Below are positions 17,991-27,826 of a stretch of 64,000 nt of DNA, piece by piece. Each line of letters starts with the position of its first letter. Position 1 is the stretch's first letter. Both the position numbers and the translations under genes were made by a program. Source of the stretch: Aporhodopirellula aestuarii (lineage in GTDB: Bacteria; Planctomycetota; Planctomycetia; Pirellulales; Pirellulaceae). Location of the stretch: NCBI RefSeq assembly GCF_023701485.1, contig NZ_JAMQBK010000062.1, positions 62,001-126,000 on the forward strand. The letters run 5' to 3'. The notes below the pieces were generated by a model. The model was not told the origin of the DNA. It saw nothing but the letters and a program-made list of their open reading frames with translations, and did no database searches.

Positions 17991-18791
17991 ATGTCTCCAC
18001 CGGTACGCGTGCAACTGCCTTGTCCTGAACCTGGCTGGTTGATCGAAATTACTGATGACGAGAGCCGGACCTTAATCCGGCGCGATAGCGACGTCTCGTA
18101 TCACAGCCGCTGTGGCGCCGCGGCGGAATGTGACCACGTCTATCTCTCCAACGGTGGTTGTTCGATCGGAGAGACGTCTGACGAAACGTCACGGTGGCCG
18201 ACCACGATTCTCGAAGTCGGCCTTGGTACCGGGATGTCGATGCTTCGTACGCTCGACCGGATGGTGGCAAACGACAGGCCGCTGAGATACATCGGTATTG
18301 ACCGTCATCCCTTGATGAGCGAAACGCTCGAGCAGCTCGACCTTGCACGTGGTCTGCAAAAGCCTGAGTTGGCGACGAAATTTCTGCGGTGGTATTCCGA
18401 ATCACGCGCTGCGATTTCAATAATTCCCGCGGTGGAGACGGGTTCGGTTTTACCATTGCGATGGAGTCCGACCGAGCGGCACGTGGTCGACTATCTCGTT
18501 GGTGACGTACTCGATTGGATCACCGGCGCGGAGGTGACCGTCGACACCGTTTACTTCGACGTTTTCGATCCGAAAACGAATCCCGAGGTTTGGGAGATTT
18601 CGTTTTTGCGAGAGCTCGTGAAGAGAATCAAGCCGGGCGGGCGACTGGTGACGTATTGTGTCGCATCCGAAATTCGACGCCGGATGGAAGCGGCGGGATT
18701 GGAGGTTCGGCGAGTTCCCGGCCCTCGTGGTGGCAAACGGGAAGTGATGATCGCGGTCCGACCGGAGTTCCCCGATCACGCCCGCGGATGA
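17991..18791 (+). CDS. MnmC/MnmD-type tRNA methyltransferase domain protein
   Basis: Resembles the methyltransferase half of MnmC (MnmD), which methylates the wobble aminomethyl-uridine in some tRNAs. It has the SAM-binding loop ILEVGLGTGMSML (residues about 73-85), the acidic YIGIDRHP, and the family pattern DVFDPKTNPEVWEISFLREL with KPGGRLVTYC and PGPRGGKREVMIA near the end. Length (266) fits a stand-alone MnmD without the FAD domain. It overlaps the end of the convergent xerD by 16 bp. The family call is fairly strong; the substrate is inferred. Confidence 0.85.
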   Translation: MSPPVRVQLPCPEPGWLIEITDDESRTLIRRDSDVSYHSRCGAAAECDHVYLSNGGCSIGETSDETSRWPTTILEVGLGTGMSMLRTLDRMVANDRPLRYIGIDRHPLMSETLEQLDLARGLQKPELATKFLRWYSESRAAISIIPAVETGSVLPLRWSPTERHVVDYLVGDVLDWITGAEVTVDTVYFDVFDPKTNPEVWEISFLRELVKRIKPGGRLVTYCVASEIRRRMEAAGLEVRRVPGPRGGKREVMIAVRPEFPDHARG

Positions 18792-19729
18792 AAATCGCGA
18801 TGCACGCGTTGCAGGCGGCTGTGTTCGACGTGCGTGTAGATCTGCGTCGTTTGGATGCTGGCGTGGCCAAGCATTTCCTGAACTTGACGCAGGTCGGCGC
18901 CGCCGGCGAGCAGGTGTGTCGCGAAGCTGTGACGCAGCGAGTGGGGGCTGATTTCGGACAAAATGCCAGCCCGTTCGGCATAGCGTTTGACCAATCGCCA
19001 AAGCTGCACGCGGTCCAGCGGTCTGCCCCCACGAGAAAGAAAAAGTTCATCGCACAGGGTTGGGGCTCGCGCGGCGAGAATGCCCCGGGCTTGGGCGAGG
19101 TACAGTTCGATCGCGGCGATCGCGCGGCCGCCGATCGGAACCATCCGTTGCTTGTCACCTTTTCCGTGGCAACGCAGGTGTTTTTCGGATAGCGAGAGAT
19201 CGCGAACTCTCAACGAGCAGACTTCCGACGCACGGCAACCGGTCGCATAAAGGACCTCGAGGATCGCGCGGTCACGTTCCCAAAACGAGTCGCTCTTTTT
19301 GACTGCCTTGAGGAACGCGTCCACTTCGCCCGGTGACATGACCCCCGGCATCCGCTGCCACGATTTTTGCGTGGCCAGTAACTCGGCGGGATTTTCGGTC
19401 GCGATTCCTTCGAGTTGAAGGTATTTGTAGAACGTCCGAACGGCGACAATGTTGCGGGAGATCGACGCCGGGGCGAGATCCCGGTCGTGTAAAAAGCCGA
19501 TGAAATCGGAGAGGTCCGTCACGCTCAGGTCGGCCGGTTTGCGTCCGTTGAGCCAAGCGACGAACTGCTTCATGTCGCGGCTGTAGGCATCAACGGTATT
19601 CTTGGCGAGGTGGCATTCTCGCTTGAGGTAGACCAGAAAATCGGCGCAGATCGAATCGCCAGCGTCGACCTTTTTGGGGGCGGTCCCGCCGTTTTGTAGC
19701 TGTTGCAGCTTTGTCAGTCGTTTTGCCAC
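18776..19729 (-). CDS. xerD: Site-specific tyrosine recombinase XerD
   Basis: Resolves chromosome dimers at dif together with XerC and FtsK. The N-terminal SAM-like domain (residues about 26-115) is followed by the catalytic domain. All active-site residues are visible: R166 (TGCRASE), K190 (HGKGDK), H263 and R266 (HSLRHSF), H289 (LGHASIQTT) and Y298 (IYTHV). Length 317 is normal, with an extra basic N-terminus. No phage or integron genes are around it, so a housekeeping Xer role is likelier than a mobile-element integrase. XerC versus XerD is not settled from sequence alone. Confidence 0.88.
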   Translation of the reverse strand: MAKRLTKLQQLQNGGTAPKKVDAGDSICADFLVYLKRECHLAKNTVDAYSRDMKQFVAWLNGRKPADLSVTDLSDFIGFLHDRDLAPASISRNIVAVRTFYKYLQLEGIATENPAELLATQKSWQRMPGVMSPGEVDAFLKAVKKSDSFWERDRAILEVLYATGCRASEVCSLRVRDLSLSEKHLRCHGKGDKQRMVPIGGRAIAAIELYLAQARGILAARAPTLCDELFLSRGGRPLDRVQLWRLVKRYAERAGILSEISPHSLRHSFATHLLAGGADLRQVQEMLGHASIQTTQIYTHVEHSRLQRVHRDFHPRA

Positions 19730-19847
19730 CTGATTCTCCCGTCCTTGGGGTTGTCCGCTCGCGGTCCGACGAGTCCTGTGTTAGCAAATCTGGCGATTCG
19801 TTACCATGTTTCTCTTATCGACCCTTGCCCTCGTTTGATTGATACAG

Positions 19848-20831
19848 ATGAATGTTTTGGTAGTAGGTGGTGCCGGATACATCGGGTCACATGCCGTTGC
19901 ACGGTTGATTGCCGAAGGTCACCACGTTTGTGTTTTTGATAATTTATCCCGTGGTCACGCCGCCTCGGTTCCCGTGGAGACTTTTATCGAGGGGGATCTG
20001 ATGGATTCCGCTCTAGTCGAAAAGACGCTGCGGGCCAAAAAAATCGACGTCGTCATGCACTTTGCCGCCTTCGCGGAAGTCGGTGAGTCGGTTCGGGAGC
20101 CTGCGGCGTATTATCAAAACAACGTCGTCGCGACGCTGTCGTTGCTGGAGGCGATGCGTCGGGCCGATGTCAAGAAATTCGTCTTTAGCAGCACGACGGC
20201 GACGTACGGTCAGCCTGAAAAGATGCCGATCGCGGAAACCACGCCGCAGAATCCGATCAATCCCTACGGTTTCACGAAATTGGTGATCGAGCGGGCGTTG
20301 GCCGATTATGCCCACGCATACGGTTTCGGTTACGCAGCGCTACGATATTTCAACGCCGCAGGGGCTCATCCGGAAGGGCATATTGGTGAGCACCACGATC
20401 CGGAATCACACTTGATCCCAATCGTTCTGCAAGTCGCATTGGGGCAACGAGAGAGCATCACGATTTTTGGCGATGACTATCCCACTCCCGACGGAACGTG
20501 TATCCGCGACTACATTCACGTCGAAGATCTCGCGGATGCCCACCTGCGAGCGCTCGAACGCTTGCAGCCCGGCAAAGGGATCTGCGTCAACTTGGGTACG
20601 GGCAAGGGAGTCAGCGTTCGCGAGATCGTGGACGCATGCCGCGAAGTGACCGGTCATCCGATCCCGGTTGTGATGGGCGATCGGCGGCCGGGCGACCCCG
20701 CCGAACTCGTTGCCGACGCCACCTTGGCCGGCGAGGTGTTGGGGTGGAAGCCCCGTTACACCGACGTCCAAGAGGTGGTCGAGACGGCGTGGCGGTGGCA
20801 TCAATCCCACCCCCGCGGCTACGTGTCGTAG
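19848..20831 (+). CDS. galE: UDP-glucose 4-epimerase
   Basis: Interconverts UDP-glucose and UDP-galactose using bound NAD, supplying galactose residues for surface polysaccharide. It has the NAD-binding GGAGYIGSH near the start, SSTTATYG, and the SDR catalytic YGFTK, plus CIRDYIHVEDLADAH and the GDRRPGDPAEL motif typical of GalE. Length about 327 is normal. The ATG at 19848 is preferred over a TTG at 19839. It is a lone plus-strand gene. Confidence 0.95.
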   Translation: MNVLVVGGAGYIGSHAVARLIAEGHHVCVFDNLSRGHAASVPVETFIEGDLMDSALVEKTLRAKKIDVVMHFAAFAEVGESVREPAAYYQNNVVATLSLLEAMRRADVKKFVFSSTTATYGQPEKMPIAETTPQNPINPYGFTKLVIERALADYAHAYGFGYAALRYFNAAGAHPEGHIGEHHDPESHLIPIVLQVALGQRESITIFGDDYPTPDGTCIRDYIHVEDLADAHLRALERLQPGKGICVNLGTGKGVSVREIVDACREVTGHPIPVVMGDRRPGDPAELVADATLAGEVLGWKPRYTDVQEVVETAWRWHQSHPRGYVS

Positions 20832-20957
20832 CCGTTTTTGAGTTCCTGCAGCGGTATGGCTCAGCAGTTGGGGGAGTTCAAAGCGAAAGGGCTGCGATGG
20901 TGCGGCAAGCATCCGTGTTTGCCGTCGCGTGAGGGTAGCTAATTGATGAACGCCGCG

Positions 20958-22022
20958 TTAGTTTTCGGTAGCCGCTTTCTTAGCCGGTTTTTTCTTGGCT
21001 TTCGCTTTCGGTTTGTTGACGTTGTTATGAGCCGGGATCGGGCTCTCGTAACCCGTGTACATTTCAGGCTTGATCCCCGGTGCATGTGTTTGGTTGCCGA
21101 ATGTGTTGGGGTTAAACGGTCCAACCAGCGAAACATCGAGATCGGAAGTGATCTTGTCCTCCAAGCCGACCGCCCAGAAAATCCCGTTGATCATCATGCG
21201 GCGATAGCCTTCGTTGGTGATGTCTTCCGGGGTTCCGTACAGCGAAGTGAAAACACGAGCTTCTTTTCCGTCTGCGGTGCGATAGGTGCGCGTCCATTCC
21301 GAAGGTTGCGGAGGCAGCGATTCGACGATGGGTGAATCCGGAGTCATGCCTTGAAGCGGTTGTGCCATCGTCAAGATCTCACCATCGACCGGTTTGCCGA
21401 CATAAGCCCCCGCTTGAACCCAGACGTCTTTGACTCCACGCAAAATCGGATGATCCTTCATCGCGTCGAGAACGGTGATGCGTGTGCTTTGTTGATGGTT
21501 GCGGCCGTAGTGGCCTACCCAAGTTTGGCCGAGGACCTGGTGTCCGAACCCGAGTTCGTATCCGTTGACATCGCTCTTAAACGAATACTTGGAGTATTTC
21601 TGATCGTTCGGAATTTGAAACGCATGCGTTGCGGTTCGCATTCCGACGACCGGGCCACCACGATTAAGGTAGTCGTGGAGGTGTTTCATTTGTTCTGGTG
21701 GCAAATTTTGAAACCGCAAGAACACGACCGCGAGATCCGCTGTGTCGAGCGCTTCCATGCCCGGCATGTTGGAGGGGGTGCCGGCGACAATCTCACCACT
21801 CTTTGGGTCGATGTTGAACAACACCGTGCACTTGAAACCGTGATGTTTGGCCAGGATCCGCGCCAGAGCCGGTAGCGATTCTTCTGAGCGATACTCGTGA
21901 TCACCGGCTAAGAAAACGATGTGTTTGCCCGCTCCTGGGCCCGACTCGCCTTCGAACACCAATGGGCCAGCCTCCGCGACGATACTAGTGAACAGGGACA
22001 TTGCGAGTAGAAGGTATTTCAT
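20958..22022 (-). CDS. Secreted ThuA-like domain protein
   Basis: An N-terminal signal peptide (KYLLLAMSLFTSIVAEAG, residues about 2-19) precedes a ThuA-like (class I glutamine-amidotransferase-like) domain: IVFLAGDHEYRSEESLP, LFNIDP, VVFLRFQNLP and RGGPVVGMRTATHAF. ThuA-type proteins are common in planctomycetes and are linked to sugar metabolism, but the exact reaction here is unknown. The C-terminus is Lys/Ala-rich (KAKAKKKPAKKA). A longer start at 22076 exists; 22022 gives the best signal peptide. It is a lone gene. Confidence 0.83.
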   Translation of the reverse strand: MKYLLLAMSLFTSIVAEAGPLVFEGESGPGAGKHIVFLAGDHEYRSEESLPALARILAKHHGFKCTVLFNIDPKSGEIVAGTPSNMPGMEALDTADLAVVFLRFQNLPPEQMKHLHDYLNRGGPVVGMRTATHAFQIPNDQKYSKYSFKSDVNGYELGFGHQVLGQTWVGHYGRNHQQSTRITVLDAMKDHPILRGVKDVWVQAGAYVGKPVDGEILTMAQPLQGMTPDSPIVESLPPQPSEWTRTYRTADGKEARVFTSLYGTPEDITNEGYRRMMINGIFWAVGLEDKITSDLDVSLVGPFNPNTFGNQTHAPGIKPEMYTGYESPIPAHNNVNKPKAKAKKKPAKKAATEN

Positions 22023-22179
22023 GGTTGGCATTGCAGGTTGACGAAGTCGTCTTGAGGGGAAGTGGGGAGGATTCACCGGTCGTCGTCATCGGCATTTAGC
22101 CGGCAACGCGAGTGTTCCCTAGTCTAACTGCGGCGGAGAAGCCGGTGGATCCCGAAACAGGTTTTTTAAGTGTGCGGAA

Positions 22180-22473
22180 CTAATTCAAATTTTCGATCGC
22201 GAGATTCACGGCGTCTTTGGTGATACCGCGTGCGTGAATGGTCTTGATTCTCGATGTCTGGCCGGCGGTGATGTCGATTCGTGATTTGCTCGTTCCGAGC
22301 CACTTTGCGATCGCTGCGATAACCGCTGCGTTGGCCTTGCCATCTTCGGGGGGAGCCGTGACGACGACCTTGAGCGATCCGTCGTGTTCGCCGCCGATGG
22401 AAGGTTTTTTCGCTTTCGGGGTTGCTCGGATCGTGAACGTGCAGCCGTCGTCAACTTCGCGGATTTCAATCAT
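22180..22473 (-). CDS. DUF167 (YggU) family protein
   Basis: A 97-residue protein with the DUF167 pattern: RATPKAKKPSI, then LKVVVTAPPEDGKANAAVIAAIAKWLG and ITAGQTSRIKTI. The family is widespread and conserved, with no agreed function. It lies 39 bp downstream of the P-type ATPase on the same strand and may be cotranscribed with it, but no functional link is known. Confidence 0.9.
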   Translation of the reverse strand: MIEIREVDDGCTFTIRATPKAKKPSIGGEHDGSLKVVVTAPPEDGKANAAVIAAIAKWLGTSKSRIDITAGQTSRIKTIHARGITKDAVNLAIENLN

Positions 22474-22512
22474 GGTTGGCGGGCAAGGGGGAAGGAGACG
22501 CGATGATCGCTT

Positions 22513-24717
22513 TCACTGTTGGACGGGGGCGGTGCGGAGCAATCGAAGGGCGTTGAAAATGACCAGCAGCGATGCGCCGGTGTCGGCTGCGATCGCGGCC
22601 CACAACGACGCGTATCCGACAAACGTCAGCAACACGAATATAAATTTGATGCTCAGTGCAAACACGATGTTTTGGCGAATGATCGAGAGCGTGTTGATCG
22701 AGTGTTGACGTAGCCAGGGGAGCAGTCGCAGATCGCTGGACATGAGGGTGATGTCGGCCGTTTCGATCGCCGCGTCGCTGCCACTACCGCCCATGGCGAT
22801 CCCGAGCGTTGCAATCGCGAGTGCCGGTGCGTCGTTGACGCCATCTCCGACCATGGCCACGTTGCCATATTCCTCGACCATTAATCCGATCACCTCGACT
22901 TTGTCTTCGGGGAGCAACTGAGAGTGGACGTCGTCGATGCCAGTTTGTTCGGCGATGTTGCAAGCGGCCGCGTCATGATCACCGGTCAACATGGAGATCG
23001 TCTTGATACCCGATTGCCGAAGCAAAGCGACGACATCGCGAGCGTTTTCACGAACCGGATCGGTGAGCAATATGATTCCGAGTACCCGCTCGGAGTTACC
23101 GATGAGTACCACGCTTTTGTCGCGTGCCTGAGGGGAGTCGAGTAATTCTTCTGTTTGGCGGCAATCGAGGTTTTGGTCCTTCATCAATCGCTTGGACCCC
23201 ATCCAAATCTCACGCCCGTTCACCATCGCGATGGACCCCTTGCCCGAAATCGACGTAACCTCCGTCGCGGTGTTGGGCGGCAGCGGGCGATCGCGGGCGT
23301 AGTTGACGATCGCGAGTGACAGCGGGTGGCTGCTCTGAGATCCGATTGCGGCGGCGATCGACAGCAATTCGTCTTCGTCGACGCTCGACGCAGCGATGCC
23401 GTTGCTGCTAACTATAATTTGAGACACCGCCGGCTCGCCGTAGGTGAGTGTGCCGGTTTTGTCGAACGCGATCGCATCAAGGCTGGCGGGTAACTCGATG
23501 AACACACCCCCTTTAATTAAGACGCCATGGCGTGCCGCAGACGTCAGTGCCGAGATCACGCTGACCGGAGTCGAGATCACCAACGCACAGGGACACGCGA
23601 TCACCAGCAGCACCAGTGAACGATAGATCCACTCTTCCCACGATGCTTGAAAGAGCAGCGGTGGAATGAGCACGATCAAGATCGCGAGCGTGAACACGAT
23701 CGGCGTGTAGATCGCGGCAAATTTTTCGACCCATTGTTCCGCCGTCGCACGTTTGGACCCCGCTTCGCTAACCATGCGGATGATGCGAGCGAGCGTCGAG
23801 TCGTCCGAGGTCTTGGTCGTTCGCATCGTCAGCACGCCGTCGCCGTTGATCGTGCCGGCGTAAACGGGATCACCCTCCTCTTTTTCGACAGGAACACTTT
23901 CGCCCGTGATCGGAGATTGATCGACGTCACTGGCGCCGGTGAGGACAACACCATCGAGTGGGATCTTGTCGCCGGGACGTACCTGTAGCGTTGAGTCGAC
24001 GGCGACCTCTTTGGGTGACACCTCATGGACGCCACCCGACGAACAGACCAGACGAGCGACCGGAGGTGTCCACTCCATCAACGAACTAATCGCTCGACGG
24101 GCACGCCCGATGCTCCATGATTCGAGCAGCAGCGACAGCGAAAACAGGAATGCGACCGTCGCGGCTTCGAACCATTCGCCGATCGCGATCGCGCCGACCA
24201 CCGCGACGCTCATCAAGAGATTCATGTCGGGGCGAAACGACGTGAGAGACCGCCAAGCTTTGGGCAGCACCAGGATCAAACCCGCGAAAATGCCGATCAA
24301 ATAGACGGTGGCGATCACCGGAGTGACGCCTTCATTAGGCGAGTCGAGGAGATTATCGGTGCCGGCGAGCGATCGACTGTGAGCGTAGTGCAACCACCAA
24401 CCCGCCAGTCCACACACGCCGCTGATCGTTGTTAACGCCCCTCGTCGGTATTGGATCCAACTCGATTGCGTTTCGTCTTCCGCAGAGTCCTCGACCCAAG
24501 GTTCGTGACGCAATCCGGTGCGGTCGATCGCGGAATCGATTTCTTCGCTCGCCAGCGATGTGCCATCAAGATCGATGGTGAGTTTGGCACGCAGCAGATC
24601 GAACGCGAGACGGGATTCGTCGCCGACGAGAGGGACTAGCTCACGCTTGAGCAGCGAAACTTCTTCGACACAGTCAAGACCGTGAATTTTGCGTTGCAGC
24701 GGGGCACGGGGGGGCAT
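22513..24717 (-). CDS. Zinc/cadmium-type heavy-metal P-type ATPase
   Basis: A 734-residue P1B ATPase that exports soft divalent metals using ATP. A partial HMA-like N-terminus (IHGLDCVEE, with one Cys instead of CxxC) is followed by transmembrane helices, TGES (271-274), the CPC ion motif (375-377), the phosphorylated Asp 419 in DKTGTLT, HP in SSHPLSLAIV and GDGVNDAPAL. The last helices contain ALSIKFIF and ADTGASLLVIFNALRLL, matching the Lys and Asp that mark P1B-2 (Zn/Cd/Pb) pumps. No metal-sensing regulator is next to it. Confidence 0.92.
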   Translation of the reverse strand: MPPRAPLQRKIHGLDCVEEVSLLKRELVPLVGDESRLAFDLLRAKLTIDLDGTSLASEEIDSAIDRTGLRHEPWVEDSAEDETQSSWIQYRRGALTTISGVCGLAGWWLHYAHSRSLAGTDNLLDSPNEGVTPVIATVYLIGIFAGLILVLPKAWRSLTSFRPDMNLLMSVAVVGAIAIGEWFEAATVAFLFSLSLLLESWSIGRARRAISSLMEWTPPVARLVCSSGGVHEVSPKEVAVDSTLQVRPGDKIPLDGVVLTGASDVDQSPITGESVPVEKEEGDPVYAGTINGDGVLTMRTTKTSDDSTLARIIRMVSEAGSKRATAEQWVEKFAAIYTPIVFTLAILIVLIPPLLFQASWEEWIYRSLVLLVIACPCALVISTPVSVISALTSAARHGVLIKGGVFIELPASLDAIAFDKTGTLTYGEPAVSQIIVSSNGIAASSVDEDELLSIAAAIGSQSSHPLSLAIVNYARDRPLPPNTATEVTSISGKGSIAMVNGREIWMGSKRLMKDQNLDCRQTEELLDSPQARDKSVVLIGNSERVLGIILLTDPVRENARDVVALLRQSGIKTISMLTGDHDAAACNIAEQTGIDDVHSQLLPEDKVEVIGLMVEEYGNVAMVGDGVNDAPALAIATLGIAMGGSGSDAAIETADITLMSSDLRLLPWLRQHSINTLSIIRQNIVFALSIKFIFVLLTFVGYASLWAAIAADTGASLLVIFNALRLLRTAPVQQ

Positions 24718-24964
24718 GCGCGGTCGGGGGGCAAGCGAGCTGGAGCGTTCATGGGGTGGATTGCCGAGTAGTCAGGATACTCGATACGATTGGTGGAGGA
24801 CGATCCCCAGCGTTTTGAATGCATGAGTCATGGGGAGATCACGCGGCAAATGGGAATGCGAATCGGCAATTGCTGTGTGCGGACCCATCGGGACGCCCAT
24901 GACGCGAGTTTGCGTCTAGATTGTTTCTACCCCCACTTTCGACATCGAGTTTTGAGAGCAACTG

Positions 24965-26188
24965 ATGAGCACGGCAGCAGATGATTCCCTCGTAGCGATC
25001 GATTCCGACGCGGCGGTCGAACGATTCATGCAGTTGACGGCGATCCCGGGGCGAAGTGGCGATGAGGCCGCCGTGGCCGCGGCGATCACGCAGATACTTA
25101 TGGATGCGGGTGTGGATCCAGAATGGATCGTTCGGGATGACGCTCACCAGCGAACGCGAATCAAAGGGAATTGTGGGAACTTGATCGTGAGTTTGCCGGG
25201 CGACCCCTCGTTGCCTCGCACGCTCTTGTCGGCGCACATGGACACGGTTCCGATTTGCGTGAATGCAAAACCTGTTTTGAAAGATGATCCTGAGTTGGGG
25301 CGAATCGTCATTGCCGAAGGAGAAACGGGACTTGGCGGCGACGATCGGGCGGGTTGTGCGATTATTTTGACCGCAATTCTTGAACGACTTCGATACGCGA
25401 AATCGCATCCGGACGCCAAACTCGCACCCGCCGTGATCTCGTTCTTGATTCAAGAAGAAGTCGGACTCGAGGGGGCGCGGCATCTCGACGCCAGCAAGAT
25501 TGGGCGTGTGGATCAAGCGTTCAACTTTGACGGCGGTACGCTGGAGAAGATCCGACACGGAGCGATCGGTGGCGAACGGATGCAGGCGACCGTTTATGGC
25601 TACGCGTCCCATGCGGGGGTGGCGCCCGAAAGAGGTGTCAGTGCGATTGCGATCGCGTCCAAGGCGATCGCGGCGCTGCACGACGCGGGGCTGCACGGTC
25701 TGATTGAACGCGATGGCAAACGCGGGACATCAAACGTGGGTGTGTTCCATGGCGGTGAGGCAACCAACGTGGTCACGCCGGAGGTCAGTTTGAAAATCGA
25801 AGCACGCAGTCATGATGCTGAGTTTCGAACTTGGATCGTCGGTCAAATCCGCGAGGCGCTTGAGCAGGCAGCTCGCGAGGTAACCGACGTCAACGGGCGT
25901 TGTGGGCGGATCGAGTTCAGTAGCCATGTCGACTATGAGGCATTCGCACTCGATCTTGATCACCCGTCCGTATTGGGGGCACGAGAATGGATCACGAAGC
26001 TCGGGGTCGAACCGATTTGTGAAGTTGCCAACGGCGGACTTGATGCGAACTGGCTGTTTCTTCACGGCATCGAAGCTGTTACGCTCGGTTGTGGGCAGGC
26101 CGCCATTCACACCACTGACGAGTACTTATTGGTTGATCATTACCTGAACGCGTGCCGTTTGGCTGCGGCAATCCTGCAACCGAATTAA
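24965..26188 (+). CDS. M20 family peptidase, PepT-like
   Basis: A cytoplasmic two-zinc peptidase of about 407 residues. Metal-binding and catalytic patterns are present: SAHMDTVP (about 89-96), GGDDRAGCA, the QEEVGLEGA catalytic-Glu motif, FNFDGGTLEKI, and HTTDEYLLVDH near the C-terminus. This order matches peptidase T-like aminotripeptidases. It has no signal peptide. It is followed by the PP2C gene after about 90 bp on the same strand. Confidence 0.88.
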   Translation: MSTAADDSLVAIDSDAAVERFMQLTAIPGRSGDEAAVAAAITQILMDAGVDPEWIVRDDAHQRTRIKGNCGNLIVSLPGDPSLPRTLLSAHMDTVPICVNAKPVLKDDPELGRIVIAEGETGLGGDDRAGCAIILTAILERLRYAKSHPDAKLAPAVISFLIQEEVGLEGARHLDASKIGRVDQAFNFDGGTLEKIRHGAIGGERMQATVYGYASHAGVAPERGVSAIAIASKAIAALHDAGLHGLIERDGKRGTSNVGVFHGGEATNVVTPEVSLKIEARSHDAEFRTWIVGQIREALEQAAREVTDVNGRCGRIEFSSHVDYEAFALDLDHPSVLGAREWITKLGVEPICEVANGGLDANWLFLHGIEAVTLGCGQAAIHTTDEYLLVDHYLNACRLAAAILQPN

Positions 26189-26279
26189 CTCTCAACGGTA
26201 CTAGGTGCGCTGCGTGTTGAGCCTTATAATATGGCTCCTTGTACCCACCCCCACCACTCACTTTTTGGGCCATTGTCGT

Positions 26280-27671
26280 TTGTCTGAATCTTGGCATCCT
26301 GGAGTGAACGTCTCCGAGCTGACCCATGTGGGCATGCGTCGGGCCAACAACCAAGATTCGCATGCCGTGATGATAGCGGAGTCGGCCGAGCGTTTTGAAC
26401 GGCGCGGTCATCTGTTTGTTGTCGCTGATGGGATGGGGGCACACGCTGCGGGGGAACTCGCCTCGAAGATCGCCTGTGAGCAGATCGCGATGCGATACGT
26501 GAGTTCTCAAAAGCCCGACAAGGGCCAGGCACTCGGTCAAGCCGTCCATCAGGCCAATACGGCGATCTACGATCGGGGCCAGAGCAACCCCGAATTCCAC
26601 AACATGGGCACGACGGCGAGCGCACTGGTGCTGGCGCAAGGCCGGGGCTATGTCGCTCAGGTCGGAGACTCGCGGATCTATCGTCTCCGCAAAGGCGTCC
26701 TCGAGCAGCTAACTTTCGATCACTCACTCGTTTGGGAGATGCATGCCAGTGGCCAGATTCCGAGCGACAGCCCGCTCGGAAAATCAATTCCCAAAAACGT
26801 GATCACTCGTTCGCTCGGTCCCGGCGCCCACGTGATGGTGGATTTGGAGGGGCCGTTCCATGTCGAAATCGGTGATCGCTTCTTGTTGTGCAGCGACGGT
26901 TTGACGGGGCTAGTCGAAGATGACGACCTTGGCGTCTTGATGGATTCGTTGCCTCTCGAAAAGCTTGCTCCCGTGCTGGTTGATTTGGCAAACCTTCGTG
27001 GCGGCCCGGATAACATCACAGTGGTTATTGTCGATGTGACCGGCGAGCACTTGGTGGATCGCAGCAAGAGCAGTCCGGCCGGAGCGGGTGAGAGTGGGTT
27101 CAAGTGGAGCAGTGTTCATTCGTCGCGGGCGCTGTTGGCGGTGACAACCATTTGCTGGCTCGGTGCCGCTGGGTTTTCCGCGGCCGCCTATTGGGGCGGA
27201 TCGAAGTGGTTGGGTTCGGCTATCGCTGCGTTCATTCTTGGCGCGATCGCTCTCGCGGTTTGGGCGAGTGGAATCTTGGCGACCGATGATCGTCGCCGTC
27301 CGCTGAATGCCCGACGCCGTGGGAAAGGAGCGTCGCCGAGCCCCGTTCAAGGAAGCTATGATTCCGGTTTGGAGGAGTCGGTGATCGCGGTCGGCACCGG
27401 CCCGTATCGCCGATACACGGTGGATCAGCATCAAACTGTTTGCGCCAGGTTGGCGGGGGTGGTTTCAGAGATTCGTCGCTCGTCCGAGCAGAATCACTGG
27501 ATGTTGGATTGGCAAGGCGTCCAGACGCTGCAAGATCAGTGCAACCAGGCCCAGGCGGCAGGCGATTGGAAGCTCGCGATCGGCTGTCAATGCGACGCGG
27601 TGCTTGCTGCGATGGCGTTGCTGAGAAAGCAGCAAGATGATTCGGCGAGCGATACGGCGGTTGATCTTTAG
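26280..27671 (+). CDS. PP2C-type protein phosphatase with C-terminal membrane segments
   Basis: Dephosphorylates Ser/Thr residues on proteins, opposing Hanks-type kinases such as the one at 47.3 kb. PP2C motifs are seen: NVSELTHVGMRRANNQDSH, VVADGMGAHAAGELAS, GTTASALVLA, AQVGDSRIYRLR, LLCSDGLTGLVEDDDL and GGPDNITVVIVDV. After the catalytic domain come two hydrophobic segments (about residues 275-325), then a cytoplasmic helical tail. The start is uncertain: a TTG at 26280, a later GTG near 26310, or a GTG at 26205 that would add a hydrophobic stretch. Its kinase partner is not adjacent. Confidence 0.88.
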   Translation: MSESWHPGVNVSELTHVGMRRANNQDSHAVMIAESAERFERRGHLFVVADGMGAHAAGELASKIACEQIAMRYVSSQKPDKGQALGQAVHQANTAIYDRGQSNPEFHNMGTTASALVLAQGRGYVAQVGDSRIYRLRKGVLEQLTFDHSLVWEMHASGQIPSDSPLGKSIPKNVITRSLGPGAHVMVDLEGPFHVEIGDRFLLCSDGLTGLVEDDDLGVLMDSLPLEKLAPVLVDLANLRGGPDNITVVIVDVTGEHLVDRSKSSPAGAGESGFKWSSVHSSRALLAVTTICWLGAAGFSAAAYWGGSKWLGSAIAAFILGAIALAVWASGILATDDRRRPLNARRRGKGASPSPVQGSYDSGLEESVIAVGTGPYRRYTVDQHQTVCARLAGVVSEIRRSSEQNHWMLDWQGVQTLQDQCNQAQAAGDWKLAIGCQCDAVLAAMALLRKQQDDSASDTAVDL

Positions 27672-27826
27672 TGTCGCGGAAGTCACGAGCCGGATGGGTT
27701 CGGGCTCGTCAGTGAGCCATGCCCGTCATTGAATCATGACTTTGTGTGAGCCGTGGTCGAGCGTGTCCGGCGTGACGACACGCGGACACCCTTTGGCAAA
27801 ACGCTTTCGAGCCAGCCCTGGTTGGG

